Of a stretch of 29,844 nucleotides of DNA, positions 8,107 to 15,935 are shown piece after piece (position 1 is the stretch's first letter; every line of letters starts with the position of its first letter). The stretch covers positions 1-29,844 of the forward strand of contig CALEBD010000016.1 in NCBI GenBank assembly GCA_937944945.1. Direction: 5' to 3'. The notes beneath the pieces were generated by a model that had not been told where the DNA came from, did not search any database, and worked only from the letters and a program-made list of their open reading frames with translations. This stretch comes from an uncultured Clostridium sp. Lineage in GTDB: Bacteria; Bacillota; Clostridia; Peptostreptococcales; Peptostreptococcaceae. The position numbers and the translations under genes were made by a program.

Positions 8107-8677
8107 TCAGATCAACGCCTATTGCCTTGGCTTTAGTTACCAGTTCAGCGCATTTAACTACATCTATACCTTCTTTAGCTAGATTCAAAGCTTGCTTCTC
8201 TTTATCAGAGAGATTTTTGATTTCATTTTTGAGGGCTTCTTTTCTTTCAAACCGAGCTTTCATTTGGTTATATCCCTTAATGATACGCTCTGGATTTTCT
8301 TTCAAGAAAGTAAGCTCCTGTTCCAAGAATGCTTTTACCAGCACTTTACCTGCTACACCTCTAGATGTAGTATAAATAGCTGGACACTTTGGATCATGAA
8401 GAGCCTTATCGTAAGCCTTCTTCTGTCCCTTAGCCAAATCGAAGGTATCACTAGGATTACATACTGCAATACCAACGGTTACTACTCTATAGATTCTAGC
8501 ATAGTCCGGATCATTTGTGCATATGTATTCATCGGGAGCCACCCAACCTACTGCTAAGACACAATCATCCTCACTTACTTCAGCAGCCTGACTTAAAGCA
8601 CAAGCTACAATTTTACGTTCTTCACCCTTAAAGTCTACAAATGAGTCTACCATGTACTCAATCACATCCTGTTTCAT
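8093..8677 (-). CDS. Unknown phage protein
   Basis: 194 residues, not recognised. The N-terminal half is strand-rich with several cysteines (CALS, CVLAVG, CTND, CNPS) and a repeated TVGIAVCNPS stretch; the C-terminal half (about 120-194) is a long charged helix (KARFERKEALKNEIKNLSDKEKQA). No signal peptide. The gene overlaps both neighbours, so it belongs to the same transcript. Confidence 0.6.
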   Translation of the reverse strand: MKQDVIEYMVDSFVDFKGEERKIVACALSQAAEVSEDDCVLAVGWVAPDEYICTNDPDYARIYRVVTVGIAVCNPSDTFDLAKGQKKAYDKALHDPKCPAIYTTSRGVAGKVLVKAFLEQELTFLKENPERIIKGYNQMKARFERKEALKNEIKNLSDKEKQALNLAKEGIDVVKCAELVTKAKAIGVDLNEQD

Positions 8678-8942
8678 TTTCTACAATTTTAAAACCGTTA
8701 TTAATTAAATATTCTTCGGGAGCAAATTGTAATTCAAAGAACCTATGCAGAGAGTATTTCTTCCTCTTACAGCATAGTTGATTCTTTTTCAATACAATGG
8801 GTTTATTAGAAGAGTAGTATTTTTCTTCCATTAGAGCAGCTCCCCAGCTCCATATTTGATATACTGAACTACAGTAGATAAACTTATCATGCGTATGCAC
8901 AATCTGTTTATCCTTCTCGTAAGTCCTCCGTGAGGTCGTCAT
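8658..8942 (-). CDS. Small unknown protein
   Basis: 94 residues, basic and Tyr/Cys-containing (QLCCKRKKYSLHRFF). No domain recognised. It overlaps the upstream gene by 35 bases and the downstream gene by 20, typical of the tight packing here. No membrane segment. Confidence 0.5.
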   Translation of the reverse strand: MTTSRRTYEKDKQIVHTHDKFIYCSSVYQIWSWGAALMEEKYYSSNKPIVLKKNQLCCKRKKYSLHRFFELQFAPEEYLINNGFKIVENETGCD

Positions 8943-9381
8943 AAAATACCTTTATAGTCTTAAAAATGAATTGATTCTTTTGAGTATTATAACAGTCATT
9001 CCAGCTACATTTCTGATAGTGAGATAGTAGTTCGGAAGCTTTTACACCAGTATACACATTTCTGCAAAAGCTATCGTCATCATCACAATCTGCTGCGTTT
9101 ATGGTGTACTTTCCAATAGAAATCGCATAATGATAATGACTTCTCGCTACTTCGCTAAACTTTTCTTCTAGTTCATAATCCTCGTAAATAATGACTTTGA
9201 ACTTGAATTTATCTCTACTTAGTAGCCTGGCTAGACAGTATGCTATATAGCAACACCCTCCACAATTAACGTCATATTCCTCATCTAAGAATCTACAAAG
9301 CTTATTCAGCCTCTCCGCTAGAATCTCCTGAATCTCCTGAGACTTCGAGTTTAATTTCCTCCTTTGCCTTTTTAAACCCAT
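8908..9381 (-). CDS. Possible papain/transglutaminase-fold protein
   Basis: 157 residues. After a basic N-terminal helix comes NCGGCCYIAYCLARLL (Cys at 40, 43, 44) at the start of a helix, then HYHYAISIGKYTINAAD (His at 84, Asn at 95, Asp at 98). Cys on a helix N-terminus, followed by a His strand and a nearby Asn/Asp, is the order of the catalytic triad in papain- and transglutaminase-like enzymes. I infer a cysteine hydrolase or acyl-transferase fold; no family is certain. A non-catalytic metal-binding protein is the alternative. Overlaps both neighbours. Confidence 0.5.
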   Translation of the reverse strand: MGLKRQRRKLNSKSQEIQEILAERLNKLCRFLDEEYDVNCGGCCYIAYCLARLLSRDKFKFKVIIYEDYELEEKFSEVARSHYHYAISIGKYTINAADCDDDDSFCRNVYTGVKASELLSHYQKCSWNDCYNTQKNQFIFKTIKVFYDDLTEDLREG

Positions 9382-9604
9382 CTAAGTACCTACCTAAAGT
9401 TATAACTTCATCTTTTCCGAACTTTTTTCTTACTGCATAATGGCGACATCGCTCTATAGCAGCTTCTAGGGGATAGCCGTAGCCCTCCACTTTAAATTCT
9501 TTTCTCGGATTTTTCCCACCAATATCATACAACAATTCCAAGTCAAACCTCGGAGAAGATTCACTAATGGGAGTAAGTCTGTAAAAAGGACCTTCAATTA
9601 CCAT
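9302..9604 (-). CDS. Small unknown protein
   Basis: 100 residues with an N-terminal strand-rich region (PFYRLTPISESSPRFDLELLYD), a central helix (PLEAAIERCRHYAVRKKFG) and a Ser/Gly/Glu-rich tail (SGDSGDSSGEAE). No family recognised. It lies nine bases before the PRPP-synthetase-like gene's stop on the same strand and overlaps the next gene by 80 bases in another frame, an unusually long overlap. Confidence 0.55.
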   Translation of the reverse strand: MVIEGPFYRLTPISESSPRFDLELLYDIGGKNPRKEFKVEGYGYPLEAAIERCRHYAVRKKFGKDEVITLGRYLDGFKKAKEEIKLEVSGDSGDSSGEAE

Positions 9605-9613
9605 TTTATTTTG

Positions 9614-10423
9614 TTATTTACAAACGTCTATTACAGTTAAGTTCTCGTTGCTGGGACGATAATTAATATCCCTATGAGAATTAGACACAATAACCTGGTC
9701 AAAATTATTACACATATTAACCAGGCCTTTATCATTAACTGCATGACATACGATTATGATAAACTTGCTATTTGGATATCTCTCTTTGAGAACCTTAAGC
9801 TCTCCTAGGAAAGTTCCTCCAGCATCACACAAGTCATCAATGAACACAAATGTAGAATAGTAGCAATTCTTAGACTCCTCTATTTCAAAGGACTCAATTC
9901 TTCCAGTCTCTAGATTTCTTTCCTTTTTGAAGACTAAATAACCATAGTGAGAATAGTTACTTCCATATCTGTCCTTCGCCCCATGGTCTGGGAACACGAT
10001 ATTACTTTGGGCTGGAATCCAAGAGTAGTGTCCAAATTCCCAAGGTAAACATCTGTCACCAAGAAGATGAAAAGTTCTACTAGAATGTGCCTCAAGAACA
10101 TATATGTTTCTATAGCCTAAGCTATTTAACATATTACATACTACTTTCAAGGAGAATGGACGATTAAAACTCATTACTCTATCCATACGCATAGACATTA
10201 AATAAGTAATATGTAAATCCCATTCTACTTCTTGTCTATCTAAAATATCTCCTACTTGCATTAAGAGGAATAAATCCTCAGTATTAGATATTCTACAAAT
10301 GACATCAATAGATTCCTTTCTGTTTAATTCCTCAGTAAGGAAAAACTGAGGCTCTCCATCAGGAAATCTAGTAACATCGTACTTAATTTCACTGATTTCC
10401 TTGTTGATTAAGTTTAATTTCAT
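9614..10423 (-). CDS. PRPP-synthetase-like phosphoribosyl/ADPR pyrophosphokinase
   Basis: 269 residues, shorter than bacterial Prs (about 315). Diagnostic parts in order: RFPDGE (19-24), as in the Prs N-terminus; MDRVMSFNRPFSLKVVCNML, matching the Prs segment with DR and PISAKLVA; VLEAHS, matching the DLHA strand; and the phosphoribosyl-binding loop FVFIDDLCDAGGTF. Known members transfer pyrophosphate from ATP to ribose-5-phosphate; phage homologues paired with a NAMPT-like gene can instead use ADP-ribose (Adps in NARP1). The neighbour order, NAMPT-like then HAD then this gene, supports the latter, but substrate cannot be read from sequence. Starts 35 bases inside the HAD gene. Confidence 0.8.
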   Translation of the reverse strand: MKLNLINKEISEIKYDVTRFPDGEPQFFLTEELNRKESIDVICRISNTEDLFLLMQVGDILDRQEVEWDLHITYLMSMRMDRVMSFNRPFSLKVVCNMLNSLGYRNIYVLEAHSSRTFHLLGDRCLPWEFGHYSWIPAQSNIVFPDHGAKDRYGSNYSHYGYLVFKKERNLETGRIESFEIEESKNCYYSTFVFIDDLCDAGGTFLGELKVLKERYPNSKFIIIVCHAVNDKGLVNMCNNFDQVIVSNSHRDINYRPSNENLTVIDVCK

Positions 10424-10826
10424 CTACTACATATTTTAAGATTTCATAACTTTCTTCTAGACCTGCCCTATCATCTAGGAGGATATTGTAATAAGGTTTC
10501 TTAGATTTAGAGAATATAGAACTACTAATGTTTGGAGCAGATAAAGTATTAGAAGTAATATTTGCTATTCCTAATCGCATACAAATTGTCTGCTTTGCCA
10601 TAATTTTATAATCATCTTCATCAGTGGTGAATAAAATCATTTCAAAACCTAGAAGTGAGCATTCTTTAAGTAGTTCTATAACGCAACTATAATCTCCGCC
10701 AGTATTATGGTAATCGAAAATAGTATTATCAAAATCGAAAGCGACTATTAGCTTTCTGTATTTATGATACTCTTCTAATAGTCGTTTCTTGCAAGCTTCT
10801 TTCCCAAAAGGATGATTAAAGTCCAT
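10389..10826 (-). CDS. HAD-superfamily phosphatase
   Basis: About 145 residues from MDFNHPFGKEACKK (ATG at 10826; an upstream in-frame ATG at 10853 would lengthen the overlap with the NAMPT-like gene). HAD motif I FDFDNT (Asp31, Asp33), motif II FTTDE, and motif IV LLDDRAG (two Asp) are present, with a short cap region between, so a small class I-type HAD hydrolase. Phage HAD proteins include nucleotidases and the phosphatase part of polynucleotide kinases. Sitting between the two NAD-salvage-like genes, it may dephosphorylate a nucleotide or ADPR-derived intermediate; that is inference. Overlaps both neighbours, so likely co-translated. Confidence 0.7.
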   Translation of the reverse strand: MDFNHPFGKEACKKRLLEEYHKYRKLIVAFDFDNTIFDYHNTGGDYSCVIELLKECSLLGFEMILFTTDEDDYKIMAKQTICMRLGIANITSNTLSAPNISSSIFSKSKKPYYNILLDDRAGLEESYEILKYVVDEIKLNQQGNQ

Positions 10827-12366
10827 GGTCAATTCTTTGTCTGATTTCTTCAAGAGAATATTCTTTCTTCAAGATACCATCTTCAAAGACAGTCTCTAAG
10901 CATCCCTCTTTTTCCTCCTCGATTGAGACCTGGTCGGTAGCAGTATACTTCCCATCCAGACCTTTATAGACAGCAATCAAACCTTTCAAAGAGTTCTTAG
11001 TACCATCATCAGTTTTAGGATGTTTGAAGATTTCTTTCAACTCGCCATTTACTACGCAAGCAGTAGCCTTAATAGCAAACCCAAGACTATCTCTACTTGC
11101 ATACTGATAGGAATATGAACCTACTCCAAGAACGAGATTACAAGCCGCCATATGAGCGTTTTCTAATCTCAAGTAGATTTGCTTTTGACGTTCTAGAGTA
11201 ATAGAATCTCCATAAAGCAGACCAACCTTAGTGCTAGGATAGCGGTAATCCTTTGAAGTAGTATTCCATCCGAAGATTTTACCAAGCATATAATATGCCC
11301 CATAATATTGACCTTCGGACACTTCAACATACTCTGCATCGTCGTTAAACGGAGCATAGCAGCAATAATACTTACCTTCTTTCATTCTGGTATTGAAGTG
11401 AGGATTAGTTCTCAACCCGCAGATTATATCTACTGGGTCTCCACTATCAGGACGGATTACTACTCTACCATCACGAGCCATAATGTCTTTCTTCAGCTTG
11501 GGTAAGAAATTTTCAATTACATTCCAGAAATCCCAAGTATCAGATACAATAGAAACAAACCCAGAAGGATACAAATCATTAATTAGACGTTTGAAAGTGC
11601 CCAGCTCATCTTCCTCCCCTCCAGCACACATTACAGAGTGTTCTGTTGCTGGAACTGTAGCAGCAATCAATTCCTTGTCTGAATTAGCTCCATAATATTC
11701 TTCCAGGGCAGCAATAGCTGGAATAGTCTCACTTCCCACAAAAGAAGTCATATGCGCCATACCAGATATGATTGCAGCTTCCATTCCCGCCATACCTCGC
11801 ATTGAGAAATCATGACAACAAAAACCAAGATTTACATCTGTTGGAAAACCAGTCTTGCAAGCATGACGATGTAGCTCTTTCTTATAGAGCCTAGCTCTAG
11901 TAGCAGATGTGCACGGCATCCACAAGGTACAGCTGATAATAGTCTCTAAGTAGTTAGTTAACCAAAAGAACTCGGGTAGGGTATTTGTAATGGTCATCAT
12001 GGGAACCCGAATAGGGCACACAGAACCTTCAGGAAGAGCCTTTATGCGAATTGGTAGATACCCAAGGTCATATAAAGCTTCAATATGTCTGTACCCAACG
12101 GATTCAATACCAACAAAGTTGTTTACTCTACGATAGAACATCTCCACAGCTTCCTTCTTTGGTAGATTAAAGAAGTTTTTCTCAAACTGTTTAATGAGAT
12201 ATTCTTTGATTAGGTATTGAATACCAAATACTACTGAACCTTCGGTTGCTTCTGGGAAGTATTTATTACTTCTAGGAGTCCAGTTACTATAAACTTGTTC
12301 AGTACCTTCGGGGTACATTCTGTGATGGCCCAACTTGTAACCATCTGTAGCATTAATTATTTCCAT
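10816..12366 (-). CDS. nadV: Nicotinamide phosphoribosyltransferase-like (NadV/Namat)
   Basis: 516 residues, the length of NAMPT/NadV. Family signatures: N-terminal NATDGYKLGHHRMYPEGTE; HDFSMRGMAGMEAA, matching HDFGYRGVSSQE; VPATEHSVM with the His that corresponds to the catalytic His of NAMPT; VSDTWDFWNVI; and RPDSGDPVDII, the phosphoribosyl-binding signature. The reaction would join nicotinamide to PRPP (giving NMN) or, in the NARP1 variant called Namat, to ADP-ribose pyrophosphate (giving NAD+). It is the first of a three-gene unit with the HAD and PRPP-synthetase-like genes. No NMN adenylyltransferase (NadM/NadD/NadR-like) is visible here, which favours the ADPR route or use of a host enzyme. 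Confidence 0.9.
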   Translation of the reverse strand: MEIINATDGYKLGHHRMYPEGTEQVYSNWTPRSNKYFPEATEGSVVFGIQYLIKEYLIKQFEKNFFNLPKKEAVEMFYRRVNNFVGIESVGYRHIEALYDLGYLPIRIKALPEGSVCPIRVPMMTITNTLPEFFWLTNYLETIISCTLWMPCTSATRARLYKKELHRHACKTGFPTDVNLGFCCHDFSMRGMAGMEAAIISGMAHMTSFVGSETIPAIAALEEYYGANSDKELIAATVPATEHSVMCAGGEEDELGTFKRLINDLYPSGFVSIVSDTWDFWNVIENFLPKLKKDIMARDGRVVIRPDSGDPVDIICGLRTNPHFNTRMKEGKYYCCYAPFNDDAEYVEVSEGQYYGAYYMLGKIFGWNTTSKDYRYPSTKVGLLYGDSITLERQKQIYLRLENAHMAACNLVLGVGSYSYQYASRDSLGFAIKATACVVNGELKEIFKHPKTDDGTKNSLKGLIAVYKGLDGKYTATDQVSIEEEKEGCLETVFEDGILKKEYSLEEIRQRIDHGL

Positions 12367-12379
12367 TCTAAAAATTATT

Positions 12380-12904
12380 TTAATAACTAATTGTTAATAA
12401 ACTTTTCATGCCTTTACCACTAGCTAAATTCTTAAAACACTGAGTGATAAATTCCTTCGTTTCTGGATGGATAGCCCTAGGAGAATTTATATACTTAATC
12501 CACCAGTTATATTCTCCTTGAAAACTATTACCGTTGTATACTTTACCAGCAGCCAGATAATCGCATACCAATTCTAGAGCATACTCTTTAGGCATCTTCA
12601 CTGGAACACCGCCAATGTCTAGCTTAGTTACCCAGTATTCATAATGGTGTGGATTTCTTCCTCTGTGATGTAAATAAGACCTAGAATATCCTAGAATTTC
12701 TTTTTCCTTGTTTAAGGGAGATGTGTCATCATCGTAAAATTTTACAGAACGAGAGAACTCATACCATCCGAATTTAGATAAGTCGTGCAAGATGCCCTGT
12801 TTGTATAAACCTAACTGAAAACAGTAATAAGCTACCCAAAACTTATGTCTAAGTATTCGCCTAAGATGTTTCAGTGTTATACACATACATTTAAGAATTT
12901 CCAT
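12380..12904 (-). CDS. DUF5662-like protein
   Basis: 174 residues. The N-terminal part resembles the DUF5662 pattern: HKFWVAYYCFQLGL (20-33), then QGILHDLSKFGWYEF (36-50) with His40 and Asp41, and HHRGRNPHHYEYW (79-91). Conserved His/Asp pairs like these suggest a metal-binding, HD-type hydrolase core, though the family has no known function to me. It is found in phages and bacteria of the gut. Here it follows a membrane protein and is followed by the NAD cassette. Moderate confidence on family, none on role. Confidence 0.65.
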   Translation of the reverse strand: MEILKCMCITLKHLRRILRHKFWVAYYCFQLGLYKQGILHDLSKFGWYEFSRSVKFYDDDTSPLNKEKEILGYSRSYLHHRGRNPHHYEYWVTKLDIGGVPVKMPKEYALELVCDYLAAGKVYNGNSFQGEYNWWIKYINSPRAIHPETKEFITQCFKNLASGKGMKSLLTISY

Positions 12905-13224
12905 ATCTTCTTCACTATTCTAGTTAGAAAATTATTTCCTCTTAGATTGAACTTATGTGTATATCCAGACAACTTATCTGGATTCCACACAGCATGAACT
13001 ATATAGAATAAATATCCTACTGTGTATAGCATAATGTTCAGTACTGGGATAAATCCTAGGATTAGTATTACTAAAACTAGCCACACTGGAACTTTAAGGT
13101 CATAGTCTTCTTCTATAAGTGCCACACTTCTGCTATACCCATTGTAATAAACGGTTACATGGGTATCTTTCAAGATAAGCACCGTGATGATTACCATCAC
13201 AGTGCATATTACTAGATACATCAT
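12877..13224 (-). CDS. Small integral membrane protein
   Basis: 115 residues with an N-terminal membrane segment (residues 2-18), a short soluble loop, and two more close hydrophobic segments (about 47-70 and 67-80 region, VWLVLVILILGFIPVLNIMLYTVGYLFYIVHAV), so two or three membrane spans. No domain recognised. Its gene overlaps the DUF5662-like gene and the SPFH lipoprotein gene by a few bases, within an envelope-related group. Confidence 0.6.
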   Translation of the reverse strand: MMYLVICTVMVIITVLILKDTHVTVYYNGYSRSVALIEEDYDLKVPVWLVLVILILGFIPVLNIMLYTVGYLFYIVHAVWNPDKLSGYTHKFNLRGNNFLTRIVKKIWKFLNVCV

Positions 13225-14048
13225 TTGTTATTAGCTACGTCTTTAAATAAGGTGGGAACCTGACCATAAGTAGGAAGTTTTCCATCCCACTTCTTAATCA
13301 TATCCTGCTGAACTATGAGAACTGATAAAGATGCTGAAATCTTTCTATTATATTCAGCTTCTGCATCACCCTTAATCTTAAGAGCTTCTGCCTCTCCTTG
13401 TGCAGCTGCTACTTTCTTTTTAGCTTCTGCCTCAATAGTCTTAACTTCATTCTCTGCCTTCAAAGCCTGTTGAATTGCAGCATTCTTAGCATCAATAGAA
13501 TTGACTAGCGTCTGTGGATATTGAAGACCAGAAGTCATTTGTTCAAGCTGAAAATTCTCAGCCAAGAGTTCCTTTGACAGTCTATCTTCTATAGACTTCT
13601 CAAACTCCTCACGTTTACTTACTAGTTCATCAGTAGTATAGTTATTCAGCTGAATGCGAAAAGCATTCTTTACGTAATTACACAAAGTAGTGTTAATTAC
13701 CTCTACAATATCTTCCTTTCTATACTTCTTAAATACTTCTGGTGATTTCCCGTCAACAATCTTCAAAGAAATTGTAGGGTCTACAGTAAATGATGATCCA
13801 TCTTTAGCATTAATACTGAAAGGAGGATAGTCCACAGTCTGTACGAATGTAGGATATTCATATACAGCCGTAGTAACAGGATTGTACCATACCGCACCAG
13901 TAACAAGAGACACATCGTCTACTCCTTTACCATCTCCGTATAGATTTACCTTGATGCCTTCATAACCAGCATCAATTCTCTCATAGCCACAACTAGACAA
14001 GCCAAACACCAAAGTTAATACACACAAAAGCTTAATAATTGTCTTCAT
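13221..14048 (-). CDS. SPFH/Band-7 (prohibitin-like) lipoprotein
   Basis: 275 residues. N-terminal signal with lipobox LSSCG, so Cys20 would be lipid-modified and the protein anchored in a membrane facing the periplasm. Residues about 30-190 have the SPFH order: VTTAVYEYPTFVQTV, SVNAKDG-type TVDPTISLKI, then EFEKSIEDRLSKEL; a long Ala/Glu/Lys coiled coil (AIQQALKAENEVKTIEAEAKKKVAAAQG) follows, as in prohibitins. Known SPFH proteins form membrane rings or scaffolds and bind FtsH-type proteases. Phage copies exist, and their function is unknown. The lipid anchor is unusual for the family and points to the outer layers of the envelope. Confidence 0.85.
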   Translation of the reverse strand: MKTIIKLLCVLTLVFGLSSCGYERIDAGYEGIKVNLYGDGKGVDDVSLVTGAVWYNPVTTAVYEYPTFVQTVDYPPFSINAKDGSSFTVDPTISLKIVDGKSPEVFKKYRKEDIVEVINTTLCNYVKNAFRIQLNNYTTDELVSKREEFEKSIEDRLSKELLAENFQLEQMTSGLQYPQTLVNSIDAKNAAIQQALKAENEVKTIEAEAKKKVAAAQGEAEALKIKGDAEAEYNRKISASLSVLIVQQDMIKKWDGKLPTYGQVPTLFKDVANNK

Positions 14049-14244
14049 TTTCCTTATTTAAATAATGTTTCTTAATATATTTGAATATCCTATAAACTAA
14101 ACTTGGGATTGCCACTAGTAATAGTAACAACCCCAAGATATTTGCAGCATACAATGATTCGGATAATAACCATAAGCTGACGTTGTAAATTACAACGATT
14201 AATAGAACGGCAACAAATGCCTTAATTAAGTTTTTCTCGACCAT
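14032..14244 (-). CDS. Small two-span membrane protein
   Basis: 70 residues with two hydrophobic stretches (about 8-28 and 35-53) and a basic C-terminus (RIFKYIKKHYLNKE). The tail should face the cytoplasm. It overlaps the SPFH gene start and the 48-residue upstream gene; the three form a tight chain. Function unknown. Confidence 0.6.
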   Translation of the reverse strand: MVEKNLIKAFVAVLLIVVIYNVSLWLLSESLYAANILGLLLLLVAIPSLVYRIFKYIKKHYLNKENEDNY

Positions 14245-14372
14245 AGAATAATATATTCTCTATTGCCGCTTTTATTATACCATAGTAGTACATTATCCTC
14301 TGTAATATCTACATACGGGTCATAATAAATATACGCGGCAAACATTATGCACACAATTATAAACGCAATCAT
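14226..14372 (-). CDS. 48-residue membrane-associated protein
   Basis: Too short for usual gene calling but supported by a single clean frame: ATG at 14372, TAA at 14226. One N-terminal hydrophobic segment (MIAFIIVCIMFAAYIYY) then a soluble part (YVDITEDNVLLWYNK). It overlaps the next membrane protein by 19 bases and ends where that gene begins, as do its neighbours. No family recognised. Confidence 0.55.
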   Translation of the reverse strand: MIAFIIVCIMFAAYIYYDPYVDITEDNVLLWYNKSGNREYIILWSRKT

Positions 14373-14375
14373 GAT

Positions 14376-14489
14376 TTATCGAGTTTTAATAGACCCAGGT
14401 CTGGTAGTTGCAGCCTGAAAGTCTTTTCCTTGTTTATCCCACCATGCTTGCTTTGCTTTTAACCAAGCTACTTTTTTCTTATACTTCAT
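14376..14489 (-). CDS. 37-residue basic peptide
   Basis: ATG at 14489, TAA at 14376, three bases before the next ATG, and its start overlaps the stop of the OmpA-like gene. Sequence is Lys/Trp/Ala-rich (VAWLKAKQAWWDKQ) and ends TTRPGSIKTR. The tight, phased fit to both neighbours is the main evidence that it is translated. Function unknown. Confidence 0.45.
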   Translation of the reverse strand: MKYKKKVAWLKAKQAWWDKQGKDFQAATTRPGSIKTR

Positions 14490-15502
14490 TGTTCGGAAAT
14501 TATTACGATACGATTAAATTCATTATCTCCAAATTCAGTGGTAATTCCGCATCCCTTAACAACCAATTTATCCTCTGGAGCACCATAGCTAATCAGAGCC
14601 TTCTTCATAGATTCTGCCCTAGCTACAGCAAGGTTATTATTAAACTCTTCTGGACCTTCTTCCGAAGCATATCCCTCAATCACATAAGTTTTTCCACTAT
14701 TAGAAATATAGGAAGCTAGTTCTGAGACAGCCACATTGGAAGTTTTAGAAATCTCTGAAGAATTTTGAAGGAATTGAATTTTTGGAGTCAAAAGCTCTAC
14801 TTTAGTAATTTCGATTGTGTCCGTCTTAACAATTTCTATTGGTTTACGAGCCATAAGTTCCTCATTCTTGGCTCTCAACTCATTAATAGAAGCGTTTAGG
14901 CTTTCAACCTCGGCATCACTATACAACTTCATAATTGGAAAGTCCCCTTTGCTAGACTTAAAGCGATAGGTAGCACCAATATAGACGTTAAACTCATGAT
15001 TCAGAGGAGAAGTCTTGGGAAGTAACATATACTCAGGAGTAACATTTAATGCCCATCTATTAGAGATATTAAAGTTACATCTAACGGCTCCACGGGCGGA
15101 TACATTATTATAGACATCTCCATAAGTATGATACCAACCAGCACCAACGATTAGTATAGGCTCAAACAGACGCCTATCTCCGTTATATCCACATATCAGG
15201 TTAGTAAGATTGGTAGTAACGTTAGCTGTCAAATTATGTGAATCAAAGAATGTTTTATTTCCTTGGTTCATTCCAGCCATCATGTCTAACTCCAAGCCAA
15301 AGATAGGAGTAACCTCCTTACCAATAGCAATGTTTACTAGTACATCATTTGGTTCTGCCCAACTTCTATGGTTATCCCAAATAGTAGTTCCAACATTACC
15401 AGAAATATACCAGTTATCCTTCATACTTCCAGTCTCAACAACTTGTGCGCTAGCAAATGCACACATCAAACACAAACAAATAATATTAAAAATTCTCTTC
15501 AT
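14486..15502 (-). CDS. OmpA-like outer-membrane protein
   Basis: 338 residues. Signal peptide MKRIFNIICLCLMCAFASAQ, cleaved near A19/Q20. Residues about 25-185 alternate hydrophobic and polar residues with aromatic girdles, and include VGAGWYHTYGDVYNN and YIGATYRFK, as in an eight-strand OmpA-type barrel. A coiled stretch (SLNASINELRAKNEEL) leads to a C-terminal OmpA/MotB domain: GYASEEGPEEFNNNLAVARAESMKKAL and NRIVI near the end, which in bacteria bind peptidoglycan. It is a full-length bacterial-type envelope protein on a phage. It may alter the infected host's surface (for instance blocking superinfection) or strengthen the envelope; both are inference. Confidence 0.85.
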   Translation of the reverse strand: MKRIFNIICLCLMCAFASAQVVETGSMKDNWYISGNVGTTIWDNHRSWAEPNDVLVNIAIGKEVTPIFGLELDMMAGMNQGNKTFFDSHNLTANVTTNLTNLICGYNGDRRLFEPILIVGAGWYHTYGDVYNNVSARGAVRCNFNISNRWALNVTPEYMLLPKTSPLNHEFNVYIGATYRFKSSKGDFPIMKLYSDAEVESLNASINELRAKNEELMARKPIEIVKTDTIEITKVELLTPKIQFLQNSSEISKTSNVAVSELASYISNSGKTYVIEGYASEEGPEEFNNNLAVARAESMKKALISYGAPEDKLVVKGCGITTEFGDNEFNRIVIISEQ

Positions 15503-15518
15503 AATTAAATTAGTTAAA

Positions 15519-15935
15519 TTAATCCCACCAAGTTCTCATACGTTCAAACCTAAGTTTATTGTACAAGTACCAGGCTTTTTCTCTTCTCAAATGGTCTTGA
15601 AGAATAGGTTTACTCAAATCAAGATCAGCAGCTTTAGGCCAGAATCGTTTCCAGTTCTTAATGTTTATGTGCCTATCTACGAATCCTTCAGACCCAGGTC
15701 TGAAATCACAATGATAGGCAGAATCTATCTCTAGAACAATATCTAAAAGTCCTAGTGCGAGTTTTAGATTCTTTTCAACAACTTCGTTACCTTCAGCAAT
15801 TCTAGATACTTTGAAGTATTCATACATTCTAATTAAAGCTTGTTTCTCTAGGGAGAGAACAAAACCATAATCAAACGGATAGAACTTCATAGCCTCTTTA
15901 ATGAGTCTCTTGTTTTTGTTCTTTCTTAGTTTCAT
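15519..15935 (-). CDS. Unknown phage protein
   Basis: About 138 residues from the ATG at 15935 (MKLRKNKNKRL); a further ATG at 15953 adds six residues inside the RNase H gene. Basic N-terminus, helical body, and a C-terminal part rich in Trp and Arg (NWKRFWPKA, EKAWYLYNKLRFERMRTWWD), a pattern seen in several small phage proteins of unknown role. It overlaps RNase H by 38-56 bases. Confidence 0.6.
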   Translation of the reverse strand: MKLRKNKNKRLIKEAMKFYPFDYGFVLSLEKQALIRMYEYFKVSRIAEGNEVVEKNLKLALGLLDIVLEIDSAYHCDFRPGSEGFVDRHINIKNWKRFWPKAADLDLSKPILQDHLRREKAWYLYNKLRFERMRTWWD

